This document shows positions 23,301-33,202 of a DNA stretch of 54,435 nt, one piece after another (positions within the stretch are counted from its first letter, which is position 1; every line of letters begins with the position of its first letter). The stretch is taken from contig SCFE01000116.1 in assembly GCA_004352715.1 (NCBI GenBank), forward strand, positions 974,495 through 1,028,929, read 5' to 3'. The notes under the pieces were generated by a model. The model was not told the origin of the DNA and did not search any database. It worked only from the letters and a program-made list of their open reading frames with translations. The stretch comes from Hofstenia miamia (lineage: Eukaryota > Xenacoelomorpha > Acoela). Position numbers and translations under genes: made by a program.

Positions 23301-23902
23301 CCATGTAATGTATACAACCATGCAAAGTCATAAACCAAATAAAACTGAAAAATGTGCAAAGTTGACAAAAGATGTAACAGTCTACAAATGTGTACAGCCC
23401 TGAAAATCCATATAAAAAAAGAAATGCAAAGAAAAGACTGTTAAATAAAACTAATGTAATAATATTGTATTAATGAAAACATGTATATGTATAAGTCCTA
23501 CTAACGAAATTGCCTTTATAATGTAAGTCTATATTTCATACGCCTGTAATGTTTAAGTATGACAAATATTTTTCTGTTTTGTACTAGCAAAAAAAGAATT
23601 TAATGCATGCAATTTTTTATGGATAGGAAACATTGGAGAAAACGAATTAATTACAATGATTGCAGATATTAATCATTAGAAATGTATGGAATTTTTTACA
23701 ATGAAAAATAGCAATGTATTTGAAAAAACAAAATGTAAACCTTTTCATGTAATGTATAGACTTCTGACAAATTCAACAATTGTGGATGTTAATCATTAGA
23801 ACATTTAAGAATTTTTTACAATGAAATAGCAGCATATTTGATAAATGAAGTGTAGCCCTTTGCATGTGATGTATAGAAAATAGCGAATTAAATTTGTGCA
23901 TA
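20321..23902. repeat. inverted arms of the foldback element
   Basis: The left arm (to about 21290) and right arm (from about 22880) are diverged inverted copies. For example, TGTATACATTACATGGG near 20.86 kb pairs with CCCATGTAATGTATACA near 23.31 kb. Within each arm, a unit of roughly 110-120 bp with ATACATTACATGCAAAGGG followed by a T-rich segment and TTTCATTGTA recurs in tandem. Small frames on the two arms translate to similar peptides (CIHYMGFLVFTAFVTLM and CIHYMGDLLFTAFVTLM) only because the DNA is homologous. Confidence 0.75.
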
Positions 23903-26022
23903 GCCCAGTAAATATTTACTGTTGGGCTAACGTTGTTAAATGTTGGTATTCAGTTGGCACATCATTGGCGATGCAATGGTTGGATCGCCAAAAGTAATAC
24001 ATTTTGCCAACAAAGAAAATTCTTTCAACTGTTGGCATTAAATTGGCAATGAGTTGTAAATATGACCATTGGAATAGTGTTGTTAAGCCAATGGACTACC
24101 AGTAAAGCATTTGAGTTTTATTTAAATTAATCATCTTTAATTTTGAACTTAAATAAACACCATATTGTTCATCAAAGTGTAAAAGCAAATGGTTAGTAAG
24201 TGTTATAGCTCTCTATAGACACTCGTTTATAAGCTATATTGCTGTGATATGTTAGGCATACTGCATCTTTGAAAACAGGATTACAATTAATTTTATATTT
24301 CTTCACTCAATGGTAAGCATGCTCCCAAGAAGAAAATGTACTTTATCATCAAAGCGATTGGAAGGTATTTTGTAAGTTATTTCATTTCGAAAAAGGTCTT
24401 AGCATTGCAAAAAGATGTTCCATCAAAGTTTTCGAGAAAACCAAGGTCTGTTGCTGAAGTTGAAAATCTATATTTTAGGTGGTTTATTACAAAGATTTTC
24501 TCATTCGGATATCAATGTCGTCGAAACAACTATTAAAAACTGGCTTCCATATGCTGGAGACAGGTGTGGTGGTTGAAAAAATAGACTAAAATAACGTATC
24601 TTCAAATATAAATTTGAATTTAATTTTTTTAGTTTGTTGTTAAGGCACTAATATTCAACATGAAGGAACTCTGAAAGTGTAAAAATTGTGATTATAGCTA
24701 AATTTAATTTAGAATAGCGAATTGCAAATGATTGGAAAATGGACAATATTGTAATCTTTATATTTATTTCAGCATAAAGTTAATTAAGATTATAGGATTT
24801 TCAATATTTTTACTGTTTATTTAGAATGTGAAATGCATCAAATATCATAATTCAAAAAGTTGGAGTGCAAAATGTATCAGGTGAACATGATTCAAGAAGA
24901 AAATTCATATTAAAATTCCAACAATTTTCTTGCACTTTTCTTATTTTATACAATTCTATTTTAGGAAGAAACATTGCGCATAACAGCAAGTAATTTTGTC
25001 GAAAATATTTGATAGATCTCTATGATGTCTCTATCACCAACAGTAAAATGTAAGCATTTTTACTTAAAAATGATTTCTTCCCTTTTTAAAGAGGTTTGAA
25101 TATGTCCATTGTCCAATCGAAGTGTGATATAGGTAAGATTTTCCATTTATCGTGAGTAGTAAATTTTATATCTTAATTTTAAATTAAAATGAAAAATTTT
25201 GATTAACATATGAAATTAACTAATGTCATGCATTGATCGTCCTTAATAATATGAAAATATTAGAATTTACAGCATAGTCATATTGTTTAGATATATAAAC
25301 TTTAAATACGTTTATATATATATATCATCGATGGAAGCAGGTTGGGTTGACCGGTATTAACCGGTACCAGTCAACCGGTACCGGTTGGGTTGGGTCGAAA
25401 ATTTCGTGAAACGGGTTGACCGTCACTGTCTGTAGGACAGAATTTATATCTCCGTTTCAAGAAAGAAAAAAGGATTTTTACTAATATATTATCAGAAAAA
25501 AAATTGTCACGACGAAGTCGTCTAATACATTCATTTCGCATATGAAACGTTTAAAAAACATAAAAACAAAAGGAGAAAACGATAACATTTAGAAAATGAA
25601 CACATCAAATCTCTGAGTTGGGGTGTGCTCGTGTAGAGTGTGGAAAAGGAAACCCATCCTCATCTACTAGATAAGATAAATCAATCCCACTTTTTTGAAT
25701 ACAGATTCACTCTTGTTGATTGCGGTTGAATGTGGTACCACATTTTCTAGCAAGGCGGCTATGCCAGTCTGGACCCCATACCCCCTTCTTTGAAAACGCC
25801 CCTGGTTCGTTGTAACTGTTCTGCTAGTAAAATATGGGCTTAAAAAAATTTCAGTAGAAAAATTGCTAGTTTTTTTTGCCATTCCTGCTTTATTTTTGCT
25901 CGACCGGTACTGGTAAAAATTTTAGCTTCAATAACCGGTTCAACCGGTAACCCAACCGGTTTGGAAATAAAACCAGTTGGGTTGGGTTGGGTTGTTAAAA
26001 ATGTCGACCGGTTCCATCTATG

Positions 26023-26070
<48 letters not shown>

Positions 26071-26320
26071 AATGCATTGTTAGTGATAAATGTACGCCAA
26101 CATTAATATAGGTTTGATGTCACAAAATATTGCGTTATTGTTGGTACCAACAATGTACCAACAGTTGGGCAAATGTATTCCGAATATTGTAAACCAACCG
26201 TTGGCCCAATGTTGTTCAGCCAACTGAAAACCAACTTTGGCTAACGTCGCAAAATGTTGCATTTTTTGTTGGCACCAACCATTGGCCCAACGTTGTACAA
26301 CCGTCAGGCAACCGTTGGGC
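23903..26320. mobile_element. TA-target DNA element with GTTGGCC-rich ends, nested in the foldback arm
   Basis: The right foldback arm is split exactly between TA at 23901-23902 and TA at 26321-26322. Both ends of the insert begin GCCCA when read inward. The 250 bp at each end are rich in CCAACGTTGG-type motifs and are inverted copies, for example GTTGGTATTCAGTTGGC on the left and GTTGGTTTTCAGTTGGC on the right (other strand). A duplicated TA fits Tc1/mariner-type or IS4EU/ISL2EU-type targeting. No transposase is recognised, so it is a non-autonomous relic. Confidence 0.65.
25322..26026. mobile_element. ACCGGT-rich hAT-like MITE nested in the TA-target element
   Basis: Inverted ends TATCATCGATGGAA (left) and TATCATAGATGGAA (right, other strand) bound about 700 bp. 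Both subterminal regions carry many ACCGGT, AACCGGTT and GGGTTGGGTTG motifs. Clusters of short subterminal repeats are typical of hAT elements. It sits in an (AT)n tract, so its target duplication cannot be told. A 71-codon minus-strand frame (25667-25882) is unassigned. Confidence 0.6.
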
Positions 26321-26383
26321 TAGCTAAGCAATAGAAAGTTATGAAATTTTTACGTGTAGGAAAATTATTAGTCAACAATGTGT

Positions 26384-26843
26384 CTGCCAGCTGCAAATTC
26401 ATCTGCGTTATGAGAGCTTGATCAATTTATTGCAAGTTTTGCAACATATTGCTAAGTCAAAAAATTTTTTTCCTCAGACTATTTCACATAGAGTGACCTA
26501 GTGGACTGCCCTTTACCTTTAGCTTCTAATACAGTAGTAGTAATAAAGTTTTTACTTTGTACAGATAATGAAGGGGTAACCATTAATTCTACAACTAATC
26601 AAACAGTAAACTTATTGCCTACAATACTATTGAATAAAAAATAACATTGTGCAAAAACCCTCTAATGTTTTATAAATGGAACGTTAAAAGTAAAACTTGA
26701 ATAAACAAGCACAATGTACAAAGTTTTAGCAATAAACTCACATATATACATTTGCATACCTTCAATTGTTAGCTACAAAATACACTTGCACAATAAAAAT
26801 TCCAACCATTGCAAAACACTCCAAACTCCTTTTGAAATTATTT
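26384..26843. other. no recognisable gene
   Basis: Unique-looking AT-rich sequence without coding signal. Confidence 0.45.
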
Positions 26844-26854
26844 ACCCTGCTATC

Positions 26855-27038
26855 GGGGTTACTCTACCAGTCAACAGACTGAANCCACTCTTGGTTCGGG
26901 ACTCCGCAAAGGGACGCGCCCGTCAAGTATTAGCTCAGCACCACCCTTTGGCTTTCGCCTTGGGAGGTAGCTTCTCCAGGAACCACCGCGAGGAGGTTAC
27001 TCTCTAGGACGGTTCAGGCACTGTCATTTTCGGTTCCC
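26855..27038. mobile_element. GC-rich 184-bp insertion flanked by 11-bp direct repeats (SINE-like)
   Basis: ACCCTGCTATC occurs at 26844-26854 and again at 27039-27049. The 184 bases between are far richer in G+C than anything nearby (with one N at 26884) and can form hairpins such as CACCACCCTTTGG against CCTTGGGAGGTAG. The structure suggests retroposition of a small structured RNA or a SINE head. There is no A-rich tail and no clear tRNA, 5S, 7SL or snRNA match that I recognise. The 97-codon frame across it is a by-product of its composition. Confidence 0.5.
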
Positions 27039-27456
27039 ACCCTGCTATCACAATTTTTCGCACTTTATGTTTTTCTATGGTTGTATAAGTAATTACACTT
27101 TGAAACAGTAATGAGTTGCTAGGCATCAAAGAGGAACTAAGTTGAGATTATCAATAATTTATACGTGTATAAAACGAAACTAATTGCTTTTGAGGCCTTC
27201 AGAAAACCATGTGTTCCATTTAGGATTTGACTCTGAGAAAAACGTGATAATATTGAATCCAGATATCAACAGCTGTTAAAGGAACTGAATGGAGATCTAC
27301 AGAAAGCCATTCAAACAATATCCTTTTCATGGCTTACTGCTCTTTTAATAAAAGAAGAGGGATTTCACCTCAACAAGAGCATGTTTAGAGGTAGCATCCA
27401 TTTGAGGTATGGTATTGAACCTGCTGATATGCCTACGACGTGTGTATGCAGCAAAG

Positions 27457-28116
27457 ATAAGATGAAGATAAAATATTCTTTAATCAAATAAAATTTTCAA
27501 TTACAAGACTGGTTATTATCTGAATAGCGTCAGTAATGATAACATATAAATATAATATTTACAAAAAATAACAAAATCTGTTCTGTTCAGTCTATGGAAA
27601 TTAATTGCGCGTTATTGTATAATCTTTATTGTAAAATTAGAATCCTAATGATGATTTACCCAATATAAATGCTTTCAATTTTCTTTTAAACATAATTGCA
27701 CTCTTAATCATTTTAATTTCATTTGGTAATCGATTCTAATTGCGAATTGCAACATTAATAAAAGACGGTTGCTTGATTTTTTTACAAAATTTAATGCTAG
27801 TATTATATTTGTTCTTATATTGCGCTTATGACAAAAGTTTGGAAATGATATTGAATTATAAGGAGGTAATTGATTTGTTATTTTAAACAACTTGATCAAA
27901 ATATTAAAAGTAAAAAGTTTATTTGGAAACAGCATGGATAACAAAATGTAATTTCTTGTCTTGGAAGAGTTTTTTTGACAAACATTCAATGCCCATTTTA
28001 ATTGTATTGTAAGTTTTTTTACTAATGATTCATTTAAATTTGAAAAAAAGTGTATTTGCATAATTAAGATGACTCATGACTAAAGCATGAAATAATTAAA
28101 TTGCATGAAATAATTG
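27457..28116 (-). mobile_element. CR1/jockey-like LINE, 5'-truncated copy inserted in the nuclease-like domain
   Basis: AAAG at 27453-27456 and at 28117-28120 flank 660 bp whose minus strand encodes KKLTIQLKWALNVCQKNSS and LPPYNSISFPNF, the same C-terminal region as the copies at 17.8 and 40-43 kb. Its 3' end on the minus strand is ATCTTCATCTTATCTT. Removing the insert plus one AAAG restores the frame of the interrupted domain across the junction. A frameshift lies near codon 95 of the LINE frame. Confidence 0.85.
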
Positions 28117-28375
28117 AAAGGATTCTCCATTGCACATGCAATCTCTTGCCACACTGGTGGCTTTGTTGCAAGACGTCAAAATGAATTGGGTGATATACTA
28201 TCTGAAGCATTATTTGAAGTTTGTATTGATGTGAAAAAAGAACCGCATCTCACACAAATAACAACGGAGTCCTTGCACTCATCTTCTAACACTTCTGATG
28301 GAGCTAGGCTAGACATCTCTGCCATTAGATTTTGGAGTTATGGCCATCGCACATTCTTTGATGTAAGGATATTCA

Positions 28376-28651
28376 ACCCTTGTGCAGCCACCAATGCTTG
28401 AAGACCTGCAACAGAAAATTTTAGAGCCCATGAAAAAACAAGACAGTACCAACAGAGAGTACTAGAAATTGAACACGCCTAATTTACACCACTGGTTTTC
28501 AGTGCATCTGGTGGAGCATCAACACTCACTGAAAAGTTTCTAAAATAACTTTGTGGTTTAATTGCTGATAAAAGACATACCAACTATTCGATAACCTGGC
28601 ACTGGATAAGATGCAAACTTAGCTTCTCCTTGTTACGAAGCAAAAACTACT
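28376..28651. repeat. 276-bp segment duplicated exactly at 29600-29875
   Basis: The end of the nuclease-like domain fragment is repeated without visible change at 29600-29875. There it follows satellite sequence abruptly (after GGCGAATGA) and stops exactly at the N gap. This looks more like a local misassembly or unresolved allele than a biological duplication. Confidence 0.85.
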
Positions 28652-28657
28652 AAGCCA

Positions 28658-29259
28658 ATTTGGCTGAAATTTGGCATGAAGATGAGCGCTATAAACATCC
28701 AGTTCAGAAAGAAGTTTGGTGGCGATCAGACAAATAGGCCCGGTGCTAGGGCCAAAAAAACACGTTTTTCGCACCTCTGTTTTAATTGATTCCATTTTTC
28801 TAAGCGTGTGACGTCAATTCTAAGCGTGGAAATTCAATCTATAGTTACTCGGCCAATATTGGCCCTATCCAAAAAATTTCTTTTGCAATGCATCCATACT
28901 AGAATGTTCTATCTGGAAAATTTTAAATTTTGAAAATCGCATTAGTAGAGATAAAGTTATGGGATAATTTGTTCCTCACTTCTAAATATGTTGAATTAAT
29001 TGATTCCATTTGCGTTTTAATTTATATTAATTCAATTTTGAAGATAAAGATGTGAAACCAATGCAAATATGCTCAGAATACTCCATTCAGGGTATCTAAA
29101 ACAAGATTGAAAAAATTCGAACTATTAAAGGCTTCAGGCTCAAAAATTTAGGCTTTGTAAGTTTTAGGCGTTTACAGACGCATTTGAGAAATAGTTTACC
29201 TCTGATTTCTTGTATATGTTCATACGGTAGATGAAACAAAGAATATAGAAAGTATATAT
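28658..29259. other. unassigned sequence between transposon fragment and satellite
   Basis: It begins with a segment (AAGCCAATTTGGCTGAAATT) that looks like transposon untranslated sequence. No gene is seen. Confidence 0.4.
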
Positions 29260-31545
29260 TTCTAACCTAAGTATATATATATATCCTCTGTATATATCTT
29301 TTATATATATCTATATTTATAAAATATATGTATTTAGGATAGGACAAACTTGAATTCTACAAAGACGATTGTTATTTATTTGAAAAATATATGTTTATAT
29401 GATAGACAAAACTCAGAATATACAAATACGAATATTATATCTCACGTAAATATATATCTATATAGAAAAAAATATATGTTTATGTGAAAGACACAAAATG
29501 TTACAAAGTCGAATGATATTTCTGTTCTCCATATATATTGATATCTAAAAAGTATACGTTTCTTGGTTTGTAAAAACTATGATTATACAAAGGCGAATGA
29601 CCCTTGTGCAGCCACCAATGCTTGAAGACCTGCAACAGAAAATTTTAGAGCCCATGAAAAAACAAGACAGTACCAACAGAGAGTACTAGAAATTGAACAC
29701 GCCTAATTTACACCACTGGTTTTCAGTGCATCTGGTGGAGCATCAACACTCACTGAAAAGTTTCTAAAATAACTTTGTGGTTTAATTGCTGATAAAAGAC
29801 ATACCAACTATTCGATAACCTGGCACTGGATAAGATGCAAACTTAGCTTCTCCTTGTTACGAAGCAAAAACTACTNNNNNNNNNNNNNNNNNNNNNNNNN
29901 NNNNNNNNNNNNNNNNNNNNNNNNNNNNNNNNNNNNNNNNNNNNNNNNNNNNNNNNNNNNNNNNNNNNNNNNNNNNNNNNNNNNNNNNNNNNNNNNNNNN
30001 NNNNNNNNNNNNNNNNNNNNNNNNNNNNNNNNNNNNNNNNNNNNNNNNNNNNNNNNNNNNNNNNNNNNNNNNNNNNNNNNNNNNNNNNNNNNNNNNNNNN
30101 NNNNNNNNNNNNNNNNNNNNNNNNNNNNNNNNNNNNNNNNNNNNNNNNNNNNNNNNNNNNNNNNNNNNNNNNNNNNNNNNNNNNNNNNNNNNNNNNNNNN
30201 NNNNNNNNNNNNNNNNNNNNNNNNNNNNNNNNNNNNNNNNNNNNNNNNNNNNNNNNNNNNNNNNNNNNNNNNNNNNNNNNNNNNNNNNNNNNNNNNNNNN
30301 NNNNNNNNNNNNNNNNNNNNNNNNNNNNNNNNNNNNNNNNNNNNNNNNNNNNNNNNNNNNNNNNNNNNNNNNNNNNNNNNNNNNNNNNNNNNNNNNNNNN
30401 NNNNNNNNNNNNNNNNNNNNNNNNNNNNNNNNNNNNNNNNNNNNNNNNNNNNNNNNNNNNNNNNNNNNNNNNNNNNNNNNNNNNNNNNNNNNNNNNNNNN
30501 NNNNNNNNNNNNTAAACGTTTCTGGGTTAGTAAAATCTGGGATTATACAAAGGCAATGATATTTCTATCCTCTATTTATATCTATATCTAAAAAAAATAT
30601 ACTTTTCCATGTTAGTAAAAACTGGGATTATACAAAGGCGAATGATATTTCTATCCTCCATATATATATATCTATTTCTAAAAAATAAACGTTTCTAGGT
30701 TAGTAAAATCTGGGATTATACAAGGGCAATGATATTTCTATCCTCTATATATATATCTATATCTAAAAAAATATACTTTTCTATGTTAGTAAAAACTGGG
30801 ATTATACAAAGGCGAATGATATTTCTATCCTCCATATATATATATCTATATCTAAAAAATAAACGTTTCTAGGTTAGTAAAATCTGGGATTATACAAAGG
30901 CAATGATATTTCTATCCTCTATATATATTTATATCTAAAAAGTATACGTTTCTTGGTTTGTAAAAACTATGATTATACAAAGGCGAATGATATTTCTATC
31001 CTCCATATATATATCTATATCTAAAAAATAAACGTTTCTAGGTTAGTAAAATCTGGGATTATACAAAGGCAATGATATTTCTATCCTCTATATATATCTA
31101 TATCTAAAAAAATATACTTTTCTATGTTAGTAAAAACTGGGATTATACAAAGGCGAATGATATTTCTATCCTCCATATATATATCTATATCTAAAAAATA
31201 AACGTTTCTAGGTTAGTAAAATCTGGGATTATACAAAGGCAATGATATTTCTATCCTCTATATATATCTATATCTAAAAAAATATACTTTTCTATGTTAG
31301 TAAAAACTGGGATTATACAAAGGCGAATGATATTTCTATCCTCCATATATATCTGTATCTAAAAAATAAACGTTTCTAGGTTAGTAAAATCTGGGATTAT
31401 ACAAAGGCAATGATATTTCTATCCTCTATATATATCTATATCTAAAAATAGGCTTTTCTAGGTTAGTAAGAACTGGGATTATACAAAGACGAATGATATT
31501 TCTATCCCTCATATATGTCTATATCTAAAAATATACGGTTTGAGG
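29260..31545. repeat. satellite array, ~85-bp monomers with a ~170-bp dimeric period
   Basis: Monomers share GATTATACAAAGGC and GATATTTCTATCCTC. Two variants alternate: one has AAACGTTTCTAGGTTAG, CTGGGATT and GGCAATG, the other has TATACTTTTCTATGTTAG, ACTGGGATT and GGCGAATG. The same variant recurs at 30862, 31031 and 31201, giving a period close to 170 bp. Left-edge monomers (29.27-29.6 kb) are more diverged, as usual at satellite borders. The array is broken by the 276-bp duplicate and the N gap. Confidence 0.9.
29876..30512. other. assembly gap, 637 N
   Basis: Undetermined bases inside the satellite array. The array is likely longer than represented. Confidence 0.98.
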
Positions 31546-33196
31546 CATACCTGAGGTATAGCCTTTACCCAATCTCTAGTTATTTCATCAAAAAAAATTT
31601 TTTTCTAGGGAATTTACCGGGAATGAAACAAGAGGAATAATTTTTGTCCTTTTTGGATTTCCAAAAAGATAATTTTTTGTTGTGACAGAATGGATTTTTG
31701 GACTAAATGATTGGCAATCACATTTGTTTTTAGTCCTGAAGATACTTTGATTTTCAATAAAGTAAATGGTCGTCTCGATATTAGCATTGTAAAATTATTT
31801 TATGAATTAGACGTTGCCTCATATTTTCCAGTGGAAAACAAAGCCTCTTGATGTTGGTTTTAACATGCATATTTTTTGCAAACTCACTTGTATTTATATG
31901 TTCATTATTTGATTTTTATATACATTTATTTGTGATAGAATTTATACAATTTGATTTTTATTTAAGCTACATTTGTAGGAAAAGGGTTAAGAATTTAAAA
32001 AACAAATGTAAGAAACAATATCAATTATCTGACTAATTATAGAATAAGATGTACAACTCAAGAACATTAGGTGAAAAAAAATTATTAATTTATATGTAGT
32101 TTATAAATGTAACCAAGAAACAAACGTTTACGGTGATAAATGAGCTCGTATGAAGAAGGTTGCATTATTTAAGGTCTTAATAAGTTAGTAATCTTAGTAC
32201 ATTTATGTATATGTCCTTTTAGAATTTAAATATGTTGTTGTTGCTGTAGATTGATGCCCATTGGCTTTAAGAACTCGAAACAAAATTTTTACATGCATTT
32301 TGCAGTAGTTGTTGATGGAGAACCTCTCATTCTTACTCTACAAATATTCAAGTAGTAATGTTTCAAAGAAAAATATATTTAATGATATCATGATATGAAA
32401 ACGATTAAATGATGTACAGAATTTTTTAACACAAAAATTTTTTGCAATCTAAAACATCATTGTGTTGTGAAGTAAAATAGTTGAATTATTTAAAAAATTG
32501 TTATTAGTTTTGCATGACATTATTTTTATAAAATTTAATGTGATAGATAGAAATAACTTAAATAATGGGATTTTGTAAATTTAATGCTCTATAATCAAGA
32601 TATGGGTTCAAGCAGTTCATGTCAAATTTGTGACATCTGGACCACAAGCACTTAAAATAGTATCATCCACAGCATCTCAACCATTGAAAAAGTCTGTTCC
32701 AGTATCAATCCTCCAAAAATAAATAGCGTTAATTTTATATGTATTTAATTTCGTTCTTTGTTAAAAAATTGTAAATTTGGTGATTTTTAAATATTTTATG
32801 TTGTAATGTTGACTTTGTAAACAAAATTATTAACACTGATTATATTTAATAATTGTAATGCAATTTTGTAAATTTGTTGAAAACATTATATTTATTGCCC
32901 TAATTAAAATTTTCACTATCCTGACAAAACCCCATTTCATTTGAAAAAAAACATGTTTCAAAACTCTCTAGTATTGTGAGGGTGATCCTTGCACAAAGCT
33001 TTTCTGATCTTTTTAGTGGCTCTGTGGAGATGTTGGAAAACAATGCTAAATTCTTTGGAGCTGACAAAGGGTAACTACTTATTTACAAATTAGTTGTGAG
33101 AAGTAGATCTCAATCAACAATAGCATTTGTTGACGATTACAGTTTGTATATTGATGAAACGCCAATAGCAGTGGGAAACATGAACAACTGACCACA
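31546..33196. other. no recognisable gene; left flank of the Polinton
   Basis: AT-rich sequence with small unassigned frames only, for example 31848-32036 (+), which is hydrophobic low-complexity translation. Confidence 0.45.
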
Positions 33197-33202
33197 CCTA
33201 TT

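Larger units (their letters stand above)
20252..26383. mobile_element. foldback-type palindromic element, with nested insertions
   Basis: Outer inverted ends match over about 65 bp with gaps. The left reads ACATTGTTGATTATG to TTTCTATTGCTTAGCTAGCC (20253-20320). The right end on the other strand reads ACATTGTTGACTAAT to the identical last 20 bases (26383 to 26318). Inside, arms of nearly 1 kb are inverted copies of each other (20321-21290 and 22880-23902). The middle, about 21.3-22.9 kb, has no recognised transposase; open frames at 21544-21822 (+) and 22204-22392 (-) are unassigned. Long, internally repetitive arms suggest a foldback-like DNA element. No clean target duplication was found outside. 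The right arm is interrupted by another element at 23903-26320. Confidence 0.65.
27240..28657 (+). pseudogene. retroelement C-terminal domain (zinc-finger-like plus nuclease-like), split by a LINE
   Basis: The left part (27240-27456) reads SWLTALLIKEEGFHLNKSMF, then LRYGIEPADMPTTCVCS. The right part (from 28117) reads KGFSIAHAISCHTGGFV, RRQNELGDILSE, DGARLDISAIRFW and FFDVRIFNPCA. Joined across the insertion, the spacing C-x-C...H-A-x-x-C-x-x-GG...R-x-NE is that of a family I have seen widely in metazoan transposon proteins, usually behind a reverse transcriptase. The ARLDI...FDVR pattern suggests a PD-(D/E)xK-like nuclease, which is inference. After FNPCAATNA a frameshift and stops follow, with homologous sequence continuing to about 28657 (FTPLVFSASGGAS, RCKLSFSLLRS). 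Confidence 0.7.

Noticed and set aside
26714-27007. 97-codon frame over the GC-rich insertion
   Set aside because: It crosses from AT-rich flank into the insertion, contains an undetermined base and has no recognisable protein features.
30513-31545. Regular repeat array considered as a CRISPR array
   Set aside because: Repeats are contiguous ~85-bp monomers without unique spacers, in an animal genome. It is a satellite.
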